64,000 nucleotides of DNA from Sphingobacterium populi. GTDB lineage: Bacteria > Bacteroidota > Bacteroidia > Sphingobacteriales > Sphingobacteriaceae. Within the stretch, counting starts at the first letter, position 1. Each line of letters opens with the position of its first letter. The notes below the pieces were generated by a model that made no database searches, was not told the origin of the DNA, and saw only the letters and a list, made by a program, of their open reading frames with translations. The position numbers and the translations under genes were made by a program. Below, piece after piece: positions 45,480-53,973 of the stretch. Where the stretch lies: assembly GCF_001586775.1 (NCBI RefSeq), contig NZ_LQXS01000004.1, forward strand, positions 124,001 to 188,000, in the 5' to 3' direction.

Positions 45480-46349
45480 ATGAAAAAACATGCTTACCTT
45501 ATTATTGCTCATCAAGAATTTGATGTACTAGCACTTCTTATTGAAGCCTTAGATGACGAAAGAAACACTATTTTTATTCATTTTGACAAAAAAGCTTCTA
45601 CTATTCCAAATCTTGTTTGTCGCTATGCAAAATTAATCCTATTGAAGAATCGAATAGATGTCAGGTGGGGAGATGTAAGCCAGATCAAGGTAGAATTATC
45701 ACTTTTCAATACCGCGTTCAATCATGATGAATACGCTTACTATCATTTGATGTCTGGAGTAGATATGCCATTGAAATCTCAAGACTACATCCATGAATTT
45801 TTCGAGTCTCATCTTGGTACAGAGTTCATCGGTTTTACTTCTGGAGATATTTCAAAAGAATTAGAACGAAAAGTTAAGCGATACCATTTTTTTTCGAAAC
45901 ATTTTGGTAAGAAAAAAGGATTTATTCAGTTTGTTAAACGCGTTCTGAGAGCCTCTTTCATGCAATTGCAAATTGCATTGAATCTATACAGATCTAAAAA
46001 CATTGAATTAAAAAAGGGTACGAACTGGGTTAGCGTAACACACAACTTCGTTGGCTATCTACTGACACAAGAGCACCATGTGCTAAAGATTTACAAGCAC
46101 ACATTTTGTGCAGATGAGATATATAAACAAACACTTTGTTGGCACTCCGCTTTTCGTAAACATATTTATGATATAGATGACGAAGGTCGAGGCAGTTTAC
46201 GTTTGATCGGTTGGGAAAATGGACACATAAATGATTTTAGCAATAAAGACTACGAAAAGTTAATCCATTCACCATTACTATTTGCCCGAAAGTTTAACAG
46301 CAAAAACCTTGATATTGTACAAAAAATTCTTCAAAAGGTAAGTAATTAA
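45480..46349 (+). CDS. Core-2/I-branching-type (GT14) glycosyltransferase
   Basis: A 289-residue protein of the beta-1,6-N-acetylglucosaminyltransferase-like family: KKHAYLIIAHQEFDVL at the start, IFIHFDKKAS near 33, YYHLMSGVDMPLKS near 87, and NWVSVTHNFVGYL near 185. Bacterial members sit in capsule loci and may add branch sugars. The frame is open from TTG 45462, overlapping the previous stop, but ATG 45480 matches the family start. Confidence 0.85.
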   Translation: MKKHAYLIIAHQEFDVLALLIEALDDERNTIFIHFDKKASTIPNLVCRYAKLILLKNRIDVRWGDVSQIKVELSLFNTAFNHDEYAYYHLMSGVDMPLKSQDYIHEFFESHLGTEFIGFTSGDISKELERKVKRYHFFSKHFGKKKGFIQFVKRVLRASFMQLQIALNLYRSKNIELKKGTNWVSVTHNFVGYLLTQEHHVLKIYKHTFCADEIYKQTLCWHSAFRKHIYDIDDEGRGSLRLIGWENGHINDFSNKDYEKLIHSPLLFARKFNSKNLDIVQKILQKVSN

Positions 46350-46359
46350 AATCACCGAA

Positions 46360-47352
46360 ATGATTAATCAACCGCTTGTCACCATAATTACGCCTATTTT
46401 CAACGCAGAGAAGACGTTGTCGTCATGCCTAAAAAGTTTAGCACGCTTAACGTACAAGAATCTCCAATTTGTATTTATAGATGATTGCAGTTCAGATAAC
46501 GGAATAGAGATAGTAAACGAGTTCTTGAGTACTAGGGAAAACGATAAACTATCAATACTAATACAGCATCAAAAAAATCAAGGTGTTGCGGCAGCTCGAA
46601 ATTCAGGTTTAGATCATGCATCGGGTAAATACGTTTATTATGTAGACGCTGATGATGAGCTCGAAACCGATACTATTCGTGCGGCTGTAAACACAGCCGA
46701 GCACAGCGAAAGCGACATTGTGGGCTTTAGTTGGTACTTGGCTTTTGAAAAAAACAAACGACCAATGAACCAACCTTCCTTCATTTCTGCTGAAGATGCG
46801 CTCCAAAAATTGATGAATGGCACCATGCGTTGGAACCTTTGGTTATTTCTGGTAAAACGGTCACTTTATGAAGATCATCAAATCCGTTTTCTGCCCGGAG
46901 TAAATATGGGCGAAGATATGATGGTCATGATTAAATTGTTTGCGGTGGCAAAAAATGTCAGCTTTCTTGACCAGCACTATTACCTTTATCGGCAATCGAA
47001 TAGCGAGTCGTTGACCAAAACCTATTCAGAGTCCCACATGTCGCAAGTAGCCGAAAATTTGCACGTTGCTACCGACTTTTTGGCAACCAAATCATGGCAT
47101 TTTGATTTGGAGAAACATACGGCCTTCTTAATGTTAAATATAAAGCTCCCACTGCTGATCTCTAGTAAAACAAGCCAATACAAGCGCTGGTTGACTTGGT
47201 TTGCAGAAGCCAATGTTTTCGCTGGAAAAAATACTGCTGTCTCTTGGCGCGTGCGCTTGATAGAACGTGCTGCGGTTTCTCAACATTTTTGGATTATTAA
47301 GTTGTATTATTATTTTGTTATCCGTGTGGTTTATGGTATTATCTACAAATAA
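46360..47352 (+). CDS. Family 2 glycosyltransferase
   Basis: A 330-residue GT-A enzyme with LVTIITPIFNAEKTLSSCL, FIDDCSSDNG near 38, VAAARNSGLDHASG near 78 and YYVDADDELE near 94 (metal site). Later features include MGEDMMVMIKLF, a conserved acidic region in capsule GT2s. It ends six bases before the polymerase gene. Confidence 0.9.
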   Translation: MINQPLVTIITPIFNAEKTLSSCLKSLARLTYKNLQFVFIDDCSSDNGIEIVNEFLSTRENDKLSILIQHQKNQGVAAARNSGLDHASGKYVYYVDADDELETDTIRAAVNTAEHSESDIVGFSWYLAFEKNKRPMNQPSFISAEDALQKLMNGTMRWNLWLFLVKRSLYEDHQIRFLPGVNMGEDMMVMIKLFAVAKNVSFLDQHYYLYRQSNSESLTKTYSESHMSQVAENLHVATDFLATKSWHFDLEKHTAFLMLNIKLPLLISSKTSQYKRWLTWFAEANVFAGKNTAVSWRVRLIERAAVSQHFWIIKLYYYFVIRVVYGIIYK

Positions 47353-47358
47353 ACTAGT

Positions 47359-48648
47359 ATGATTCGTATTCTGGCTTATATCGTTCTGGGTATTCTTACA
47401 AGTTTTTTTCTGTTCCCGATTAGTTTCACCTTCATTCCTCAATCCCTCAATACGAAGATTCTTATGGGAGGTCTAGGAATATTTGCTTTAATATTTAATA
47501 GTGTACGCAAAGAAAAGATTAGCATGACTACCGGTATACTGGGATCCATTGCTTACTCGTTCTTGTTTTCTTTGATTTGTTATATTTCTACCGACATCAA
47601 CAACACTTCCGATTACGCGTATGCTACGTATATTATTAGTTTAGCCGCTTGGCTTTTGGGGGCATACGGTTTATGTTCTGCATATCGTGTTTTTCACCAA
47701 GAGGTAAACTTTAGAATCGTCACATTCTATCTTGCTGCCGTTTGTGCTTGCCAATGTATTGTTGCTATCATGATAGATAATATGCCGAGTGTACAATTAT
47801 TTATCGATTCGTTTGTGGTGCAAAACAAAGATTTTTTTGATAGAATAAATCGTCTTTATGGCATAGGAGCAGCTTTGGATCCAGCTGGAGTACGATTCTC
47901 CGCCGTGCTTATTTTTATCTCTGCAGTTTTGAATCATGATAAAGTGGTTCGCGCGAACAGAACCTATATCCTTTTTCTTTTGATTTCTTTCTTTATCATT
48001 GCAATTGTTGGAAACATCATCTCTCGTACCACTATATTGGGTTTGGCCTGTGCAGTGGTTTATTTTATAATTTCATCTGGGATCTTTCGACAGATTATAT
48101 CGCAAGAGGCCATCAAATTAGCTACTTTATTCGTCATTTTTTTCACGTTGGCTATTATTATAAGTACCTACCTCTATCAAACTAATGAAGCTTTTCACAA
48201 ATACCTGCGATTTGCTTTTGAGGGGTTCTTTAATTGGATTGAACGAGGAGAATGGCGAACGGACTCGACGGACAAGCTTAACCGAGAAATGTGGGTTTGG
48301 CCCAATGATTTAAAGACCTGGCTGATCGGGAGTGGTCTTTTTAACAATTTTGTGTACAGTACAGATATTGGTTATTGTCGGTTTATCTTGTACTGTGGTT
48401 TGATAGGTTTTAGTGTTTTTGCTGCTTTTTTTGTCTATCTACCATCTTACTTTGCGCGAGCCAACCCACAATATACTTTCATGTTTTTACTACTAATGGC
48501 GCTTAGTTTTATGATTTGGGTAAAAGTGGCAACGGATATCTTTCAATTTTATGCCTTGTTCTTTTGTTTAGATAAATTTACACAGGATCGTACACCTCAT
48601 CAATTCCAAAAATATGAAAATCGCGTATTGCGTCCTCGGTACGTTTAA
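47359..48648 (+). CDS. O-antigen/capsule polymerase (Wzy-like) membrane protein
   Basis: A 429-residue protein with about ten hydrophobic helices and a large loop near residues 275-330 (FNWIERGEWRTDSTDKLNRE, WVWPNDLKTWLIGSGLF). Membrane topology, length and position among glycosyltransferases fit Wzy-type polymerases, which have little sequence conservation. The signature GSGLFNNF loop followed by YCRFILYCGLIGF is common in these proteins. It overlaps the next gene by 35 bases. Confidence 0.82.
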   Translation: MIRILAYIVLGILTSFFLFPISFTFIPQSLNTKILMGGLGIFALIFNSVRKEKISMTTGILGSIAYSFLFSLICYISTDINNTSDYAYATYIISLAAWLLGAYGLCSAYRVFHQEVNFRIVTFYLAAVCACQCIVAIMIDNMPSVQLFIDSFVVQNKDFFDRINRLYGIGAALDPAGVRFSAVLIFISAVLNHDKVVRANRTYILFLLISFFIIAIVGNIISRTTILGLACAVVYFIISSGIFRQIISQEAIKLATLFVIFFTLAIIISTYLYQTNEAFHKYLRFAFEGFFNWIERGEWRTDSTDKLNREMWVWPNDLKTWLIGSGLFNNFVYSTDIGYCRFILYCGLIGFSVFAAFFVYLPSYFARANPQYTFMFLLLMALSFMIWVKVATDIFQFYALFFCLDKFTQDRTPHQFQKYENRVLRPRYV

Positions 48649-49759
48649 TTCTGGAGGAATGGAGCGCGTATTGGCTAATAAAGCCAATTATTTGACCAAG
48701 ATCGGTCATGAGGTGACTATTATCACTACCGATCAGCAAAACAGAAAGCCATACTATTCCTTAGACGACCGCATAACTTGTATCGATTTAAAAATCAATT
48801 ATACTGATGATCTGACAAAGTGTTTGCCTTCAAGACTGATTTCTTATGTGCTAAAACAGGCTCGACATAAAACTAAACTTTGCACATTTCTAAATCAGCG
48901 GAAGCAAGACCTTGTCGTTTCACTATTTGATCACGATGCTACAATACTTCCAAAGCTATCCGACGGTAGCAAAAAGGTTTTGGAGATTCACTTTTCTCGA
49001 TATAAGCGGCTCCAATATAACAGAAATGGTCTTTGGAGGTGGATCGACAAATACCGGAGTCATAAGGATCTTGTTTTGGTTAAACAGTTCAGTAGATTCG
49101 TTGTGCTCACAGAAGAAGATAAAGGTTACTGGGGAGCACTCCCAAATATCCAAGTTATTCCAAATGCCAACAGTTTTGTTCCCAACAAAATCTCGGATGT
49201 CACAAGTAAGAATGTGATCGCCGTCGGCCGTTATGATGCACAGAAAAACTTTGAAGATTTAATACAAATTTGGTGTCTGGTTGTAAACGATTGTACGGAC
49301 TGGAAATTAACAATTTATGGACAAGGGCCACAAAAGCAACAACTGCAACGACTTATAAATCAGCTTGATCTTAGCAGTTCAGTAACGTTGCATCCTCCAG
49401 TAAGTGAGATTGAGAAAGCCTATGTCGATAGTGCTATCCTTGCTATGACTTCTAAATATGAAGGCTTGCCGATGGCCTTACTAGAAGCACAAGCTTGCGG
49501 ACTTCCTTTAGTATCATATGCTTGCAAATGTGGGCCTAGAGATATCATAAAGGACGATCTTAACGGATATCTTATTGATCCAGGAGATAAAGCCGCCATG
49601 GCAGCAAAACTCATCGATCTTATTCGTAATCGTGATTTGCGTGCTCGACTTGGAGCGAATGCCGCCCAACAGTCAAATCTTTATGAAGAGGATAAAATTA
49701 TGCAACAATGGGTATCTTTATTCGAATCTTTGGTTAACAGACATCCTGACTTCAAATAA
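48614..49759 (+). CDS. Family 4 glycosyltransferase
   Basis: A 381-residue GT-B enzyme: NSGGMERVLANKANYLTKIGHEV near residues 13-35, AVGRYDAQKNFEDLI near 208, and the retaining-GT signature SKYEGLPMALLEAQACGLPLVSY near 285-305. It resembles GalNAc transferases of the PglJ/PglH kind but the sugar is not certain. The start overlaps the polymerase gene by 35 bases. Confidence 0.9.
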   Translation: MKIAYCVLGTFNSGGMERVLANKANYLTKIGHEVTIITTDQQNRKPYYSLDDRITCIDLKINYTDDLTKCLPSRLISYVLKQARHKTKLCTFLNQRKQDLVVSLFDHDATILPKLSDGSKKVLEIHFSRYKRLQYNRNGLWRWIDKYRSHKDLVLVKQFSRFVVLTEEDKGYWGALPNIQVIPNANSFVPNKISDVTSKNVIAVGRYDAQKNFEDLIQIWCLVVNDCTDWKLTIYGQGPQKQQLQRLINQLDLSSSVTLHPPVSEIEKAYVDSAILAMTSKYEGLPMALLEAQACGLPLVSYACKCGPRDIIKDDLNGYLIDPGDKAAMAAKLIDLIRNRDLRARLGANAAQQSNLYEEDKIMQQWVSLFESLVNRHPDFK

Positions 49760-49760
49760 T

Positions 49761-50894
49761 ATGAAAGAAAGCTCTGATAAAAAGAGAAAAACCATAGTTA
49801 TTTCTGCGGTAAACTTAGTAGAGGCGGGCACTTTGACTATTTTAAAAGACTGTTTGTCTTACCTTTCTTCGTTGGCTACTGATGACCCCACATATCGTGT
49901 TATTGCCATTGTGTTCGATAAAAAGTTAGCTTATTTTCCCAATATCGAATACTTGGAGACGCAATGGCCGAAGAAACGTTGGATTAACCGCTTGTGGTAT
50001 GAATACGTAAGTCTAAAAGCGATTTCTAAGCAAATTGGTACTATTGATTTATGGTTTTCACTGCACGATACCAGTCCGTCGGTCATAGCGAAGCGTCGTG
50101 CAGTATATTGTCATAACACATATGCATTCTATAAACGCAAAATGCATGACTGGCTATTTTCACCAAAAATTGCCGCATTTTCAGTTTTTACCAAATACAT
50201 TTATCGTACAAATATTCATCAAAATAATTTTCTGGTTGTACAGCAAGTTTGGTTTAGAGAAGGCATGTCAGAGATGTTTGGTTTTGACAAACAACGAATT
50301 ATCGTCGCTCCGCCAGAGCAGGAGAAACAAATTCCTATTGGTAATTTTGAGCAGTCTTCGGATGATTTATATCGATTTGTATACGCCGCTTCGCCCAATA
50401 GTCACAAAAACTTCGAGGTGCTATGTGCCGCCGCTGAAATACTGGAAAAGGTAGGAGTGGATAATTTTGAAATCCGCATTACTGTAAAAGGCAATGAAAA
50501 CGCTTATGCAAAATGGTTGTACAAAAGATGGGGGCATCTCAAAACGATTAACTTTGGTGGATTTGTAGATAGAAAATCGCTATTTGACATTTACGCGATA
50601 AGTAATTGTATGATTTTTCCATCTAAAGTTGAAAGTTGGGGTTTACCGATTTCGGAATTTGCTTTATTTAATAAGCCCATGCTATTAGCAGATCTCCCAT
50701 ACACGCATGAGACAGCCGCAGGGAGCCAGTCGGTTGCTTTCTTTGATCCGCAGAATGCACGAAGTTTAGCTTCTCAAATGGAACAGCTTATAAAGGGTGA
50801 TACAGCATTTCTTAAGACAGTGACCAATAGCCCGATCGAAAAACCGGTAGCGCACAGTTGGGGCGCACTATTTAACACGTTATTACATGACTAA
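49761..50894 (+). CDS. Glycosyltransferase, GT-B fold (GT1/GT4-like)
   Basis: A 377-residue protein. The N-terminus (TIVISAVNLVEAGTLTILKD) and the donor half with FVYAASPNSHKNFEVLC near 205 and KVESWGLPISEFALFNKPML near 290-310 match a GT group common in Bacteroidota capsule loci. The open frame extends back to 49575 over the upstream gene, but ATG 49761, one base after that gene's stop, is the natural start. It overlaps the next gene by eight bases. Confidence 0.86.
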   Translation: MKESSDKKRKTIVISAVNLVEAGTLTILKDCLSYLSSLATDDPTYRVIAIVFDKKLAYFPNIEYLETQWPKKRWINRLWYEYVSLKAISKQIGTIDLWFSLHDTSPSVIAKRRAVYCHNTYAFYKRKMHDWLFSPKIAAFSVFTKYIYRTNIHQNNFLVVQQVWFREGMSEMFGFDKQRIIVAPPEQEKQIPIGNFEQSSDDLYRFVYAASPNSHKNFEVLCAAAEILEKVGVDNFEIRITVKGNENAYAKWLYKRWGHLKTINFGGFVDRKSLFDIYAISNCMIFPSKVESWGLPISEFALFNKPMLLADLPYTHETAAGSQSVAFFDPQNARSLASQMEQLIKGDTAFLKTVTNSPIEKPVAHSWGALFNTLLHD

Positions 50895-52029
50895 GATCAA
50901 CGATCAACAATACAGAGTTTTGCAAGTAGGAAAATTCTATCCTATTAGAGGTGGAGTCGAAAAAGTAATGTACGACTTGATGATCGGCCTATCCAAAAGA
51001 AATATATACTGTGACATGCTGTGTGCCAGTACAGAAAATTTTGAGGCAGGTGAAATAAAAATCAACGAGTATGCGCGTGTATTTGTGGTACCTACACAAA
51101 TAAAATTAGCATCGACTATGCTTGCGCCGTCTATGATTTCGCAGCTTCGCAAAATCTGTCATCATTATAGTGTGATCCACATTCATCATCCGGATCCAAT
51201 GGCTTGTCTTTCTTTATTTTTATCTGGCTATAAAGGTAAAATTGTGTTGCATTGGCATAGCGACATTGTGAAACAAAAGAAACTTCTCGCGTTGTACAAG
51301 CCTTTACAAGATTGGATAATTAAACGTGCTGATATTATCGTGGGAACCTCGCCGACCTATGTGCAGGAATCTCCTTTTTTACAAAATGTGCAGCATAAGG
51401 TTACCTATATCCCGATAGGCGTTGAGCCGTTACAACCAGATAAAAGCATATCAAGTAGTATCCGAAAAAAATATGCTGGCAAGAAAATTATTTTTGCACT
51501 GGGTCGTTTAGTCGAGTACAAAGGCTATCAGTATATGATCGAGGCCATGAAACTTTTAGATGATAGTTTTCAGCTAATAATTGGCGGCAAAGGGCCTTTA
51601 AAAGAAGAGTTACAAAACCTGATTGCATCATTAGGTCTTAAGCATCGTGTCGAGCTCATCGACTACATTCCAGATCATGAGGTGCCCAGCTACTACGATA
51701 TTTGCGATATTTTCTGCTTAAGCTCTACTCAAAAGACTGAAGCTTTTGCCATTGTACAAATCGAAGCCATGTCTCTTGGTAAGCCAATCGTTTCTACTCA
51801 TATAGAAGGCTCTGGCGTAAGTTGGGTAAATGCCGATAAAGTTTCTGGACTTGTGGTAGCGAAAGAAAATATTGAAGCTCTAGCCAGTGCAATACGTACT
51901 TTGGCCGAAGATGAAACTTTATATCAAAAAATTAGCGGGGGTTCTCTAGATCGCTATGAGACGTTTTTCACCGATCAACGCATGATAGACAAAACTATTG
52001 CTATTTATGAAAATAGTACTGCTTGCTAA
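50887..52029 (+). CDS. Family 4 glycosyltransferase
   Basis: A 380-residue GT-B enzyme with YPIRGGVEKVMYDLMIGL near residue 18, LHWHSDIVKQKK near 120, FALGRLVEYKGYQYMIEAM near 200 and TEAFAIVQIEAMSLGKPIV near 283 (E-x7-E signature). It is the last glycosyltransferase of the locus; a 124-base gap with a new promoter element follows. Confidence 0.92.
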   Translation: MTKINDQQYRVLQVGKFYPIRGGVEKVMYDLMIGLSKRNIYCDMLCASTENFEAGEIKINEYARVFVVPTQIKLASTMLAPSMISQLRKICHHYSVIHIHHPDPMACLSLFLSGYKGKIVLHWHSDIVKQKKLLALYKPLQDWIIKRADIIVGTSPTYVQESPFLQNVQHKVTYIPIGVEPLQPDKSISSSIRKKYAGKKIIFALGRLVEYKGYQYMIEAMKLLDDSFQLIIGGKGPLKEELQNLIASLGLKHRVELIDYIPDHEVPSYYDICDIFCLSSTQKTEAFAIVQIEAMSLGKPIVSTHIEGSGVSWVNADKVSGLVVAKENIEALASAIRTLAEDETLYQKISGGSLDRYETFFTDQRMIDKTIAIYENSTAC

Positions 52030-52120
52030 TGGATTCTCAATATTGTAGCGATTCGTCGACAAGCGCATAGATATTTTAGGTTGCCTAATACAAGCTGTTT
52101 CTCATCTCGGCACAAAAAGG

Positions 52121-52128
52121 TAGATTTG
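52121..52128 (+). promoter_or_regulatory. -7 promoter element in front of the peptidase-PqqD-kinase cassette
   Basis: TAGATTTG, 25 bases before the ATG at 52154, in the only sizeable gap of this part of the locus. No well-placed TTG is visible. It suggests the cassette can be transcribed apart from the glycosyltransferases. Confidence 0.5.
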
Positions 52129-52153
52129 TTATTAAGATAATCTGGTTCTTTCT

Positions 52154-52609
52154 ATGGCAAAAACTTTATCGAAAACCATCGAAAACCATCTTTTTTTCCA
52201 ACATGTACAAGAGTATATTGATGATGGTAAGGATGTCGTTTTTTCGGTACGAGGCTCCAGTATGAGTCCTTTTTTAAAAGAACGTGACCTTATCACGATA
52301 AAACCACTGAAAGACAAAGATTTGAAAGCCGGCCATATCGTATTGGCACGTTATAAAAAAGGGTATATTCTTCACCGTGTCATTCGGATAGATAAAGAGT
52401 TTCTTTTCCTGGCGGGTGATGCCAATTTAGTACAAATAGAAAAAGTAGATCGTAATGCTGTTGTTGGCTTTCTTAGTGAAGCTACTCGAGACAAAAAAGA
52501 CATTCCGCTTTACACATCACGCATGTTGTGCTATGCAAAATTGTGGTATTATATACGACCTATTAGAAGAGTCTGGATCAAATTGTTTATTCGTAAAATA
52601 AACCCATGA
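52154..52609 (+). CDS. S24/S26-type (LexA/signal peptidase fold) peptidase
   Basis: A 151-residue protein with the Ser region of the fold, VRGSSMSPFLKERD near residues 33-46 (catalytic Ser in GSSMSP), a candidate general-base Lys in ARYKKGYILHRV near 68-79, and GDAN near 92. Unlike LepB it has no N-terminal membrane anchor; the C-terminus (LWYYIRPIRRVWIKLFIRK) is basic and amphipathic and may lie on the membrane. It overlaps the PqqD-like gene by four bases, so it is probably the protease of this cassette; the substrate is not known. Confidence 0.82.
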   Translation: MAKTLSKTIENHLFFQHVQEYIDDGKDVVFSVRGSSMSPFLKERDLITIKPLKDKDLKAGHIVLARYKKGYILHRVIRIDKEFLFLAGDANLVQIEKVDRNAVVGFLSEATRDKKDIPLYTSRMLCYAKLWYYIRPIRRVWIKLFIRKINP

Positions 52610-52881
52610 AGTTAAGAAAAGAATTAAAATTAAGAAAAATAGGAAAAGACTATATTATTGTAGAACCTGGTCAAGATAAAGTCGATCTCTCAAAAGTATA
52701 TACCTTAAATGAAACAGCCGCTTGGTTGTGGGAAGAGCTGCATCCTCAAGAATTTTCTAAAGAGGATATGGTAAAAAAACTGGTGGAGGAATACGACGTT
52801 ACGGAAGAGCAAGCCAATAAAGATATTCAGAAATTGCTCGACATTTTTGTAGCTCAAAAATTACTTGACGAAAATTATTAA
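52606..52881 (+). CDS. PqqD-family peptide-binding protein (RRE-like)
   Basis: A 91-residue protein of the PqqD fold: two short strands at the start, YTLNETAAWLWEEL near residues 35-48, and a C-terminal helix pair (EYDVTEEQANKDIQKLLDIFVAQKLL). In known pathways such proteins are RiPP recognition elements that present a precursor peptide to modifying enzymes. It starts inside the stop of the peptidase gene and is followed after six bases by the nucleotidyltransferase. Confidence 0.9.
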   Translation: MKLRKELKLRKIGKDYIIVEPGQDKVDLSKVYTLNETAAWLWEELHPQEFSKEDMVKKLVEEYDVTEEQANKDIQKLLDIFVAQKLLDENY

Positions 52882-52887
52882 CAAATA

Positions 52888-53964
52888 GTGAAAGCACGGC
52901 GTGTATTTCTTACTTTATTGCGATCAGGTCTTTGGAATAGCCCCGTGGCTGATTTTGAAGATTTTCCGTTGTCTTCTAAACAATGGCACGATCTGTTTCA
53001 CATCGCACTAAGTCATACCGTTGAAGGACTTGTCTATCAAGGCTTAATTACTTTGCCTGATCATTTATTACCTCCTCGATCTTTGGCTTTATCCTGGACA
53101 GTGCGTGTAGAACAAATTGAACAGCGCAATGATTGGATGGATGAGCAAGTGAGTACCCAAACACATTTCTTTGCTAATCATGGATTGCATCCCTTTCTTT
53201 TGAAAGGCCAAGGTGTAGCACGTTATTACGACAAGCCAAGAGTTAGACTTCCAGGAGATATTGATTGGTTTTTTAATAACAAACAGGATTACAATCTAGC
53301 TAGAAAACTGTTATCTGATCAGGGCGTGTCTATAAAATCCGTACCTGGTTTTAGTACGTACGCCATTTGGAATAATACCGAGGTTGAGTTGCATCGTAGG
53401 ATGATCGATATTCACAACCCCTTCAAATTAAAGTATACGAAGAGTCTTTATAAATCCGAAGCTTCGATCTCGCAATCCGTTAGGCATCATGGTGTTTGTT
53501 GGAACTTACCTTCTGCTTTACTCATGCATGTTTCGGTTACTGTTCACATCTTAAAGCATCTATTGGCCTATGGAATAGGTTTGAGACAGCTTTGCGATGC
53601 CGCACGTGTATGTTATTCGCTCAAAGAAGAACTAGATTCTTCAAAATTGAGCTTTGTATATCGGCAGTTTGGAATGCTTAAATTTGTCAATGTCTTGCAC
53701 GGTCTTCTTGTAGAATACCTAGGTTTACCAGAAGATCGAGTACCTATTCCTTACAGTAAGCATTCTTTTGCAGAAACTATGATGCAGGATGTATGGGAGG
53801 CAGGTAATTTTGGCTTTTCGGCAGATGCAACAGGCACTTCAGACGGTAGTCGCAAAGTAGTAGATCTGCGGATCTGGAAAAATATGGTCAAATATCTTCC
53901 ATTTGCACGTATGGAAGCTTCATCTTTTCCGTTTGTACACTTTTATTCACGTTTTAGTAACTAA
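52888..53964 (+). CDS. Nucleotidyltransferase family protein (NTP_transf_5)
   Basis: A 358-residue protein with a GTG start. The diagnostic motif is LLKGQGVARYYDKPRVRLPG followed by DIDWF, near residues 110-135, the G-D-I-D metal site of the NTP_transf_5 group. Homologues occur in phosphorylated-lasso-peptide clusters (paeninodin type) and in HPr-kinase-related/PqqD three-gene systems. The reaction is not settled; transfer of a nucleotide to a peptide or sugar is the inference. Confidence 0.87.
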   Translation: MKARRVFLTLLRSGLWNSPVADFEDFPLSSKQWHDLFHIALSHTVEGLVYQGLITLPDHLLPPRSLALSWTVRVEQIEQRNDWMDEQVSTQTHFFANHGLHPFLLKGQGVARYYDKPRVRLPGDIDWFFNNKQDYNLARKLLSDQGVSIKSVPGFSTYAIWNNTEVELHRRMIDIHNPFKLKYTKSLYKSEASISQSVRHHGVCWNLPSALLMHVSVTVHILKHLLAYGIGLRQLCDAARVCYSLKEELDSSKLSFVYRQFGMLKFVNVLHGLLVEYLGLPEDRVPIPYSKHSFAETMMQDVWEAGNFGFSADATGTSDGSRKVVDLRIWKNMVKYLPFARMEASSFPFVHFYSRFSN

Positions 53965-53973
53965 CCGTCGTCC

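Noticed and set aside
52029-52070. A 13-codon ORF overlapping the GT4 stop and preceding the peptidase gene, considered as a RiPP precursor.
   Set aside because: Too short, Ser-rich without a leader/core layout, and it lies upstream of the -7 element of the cassette.
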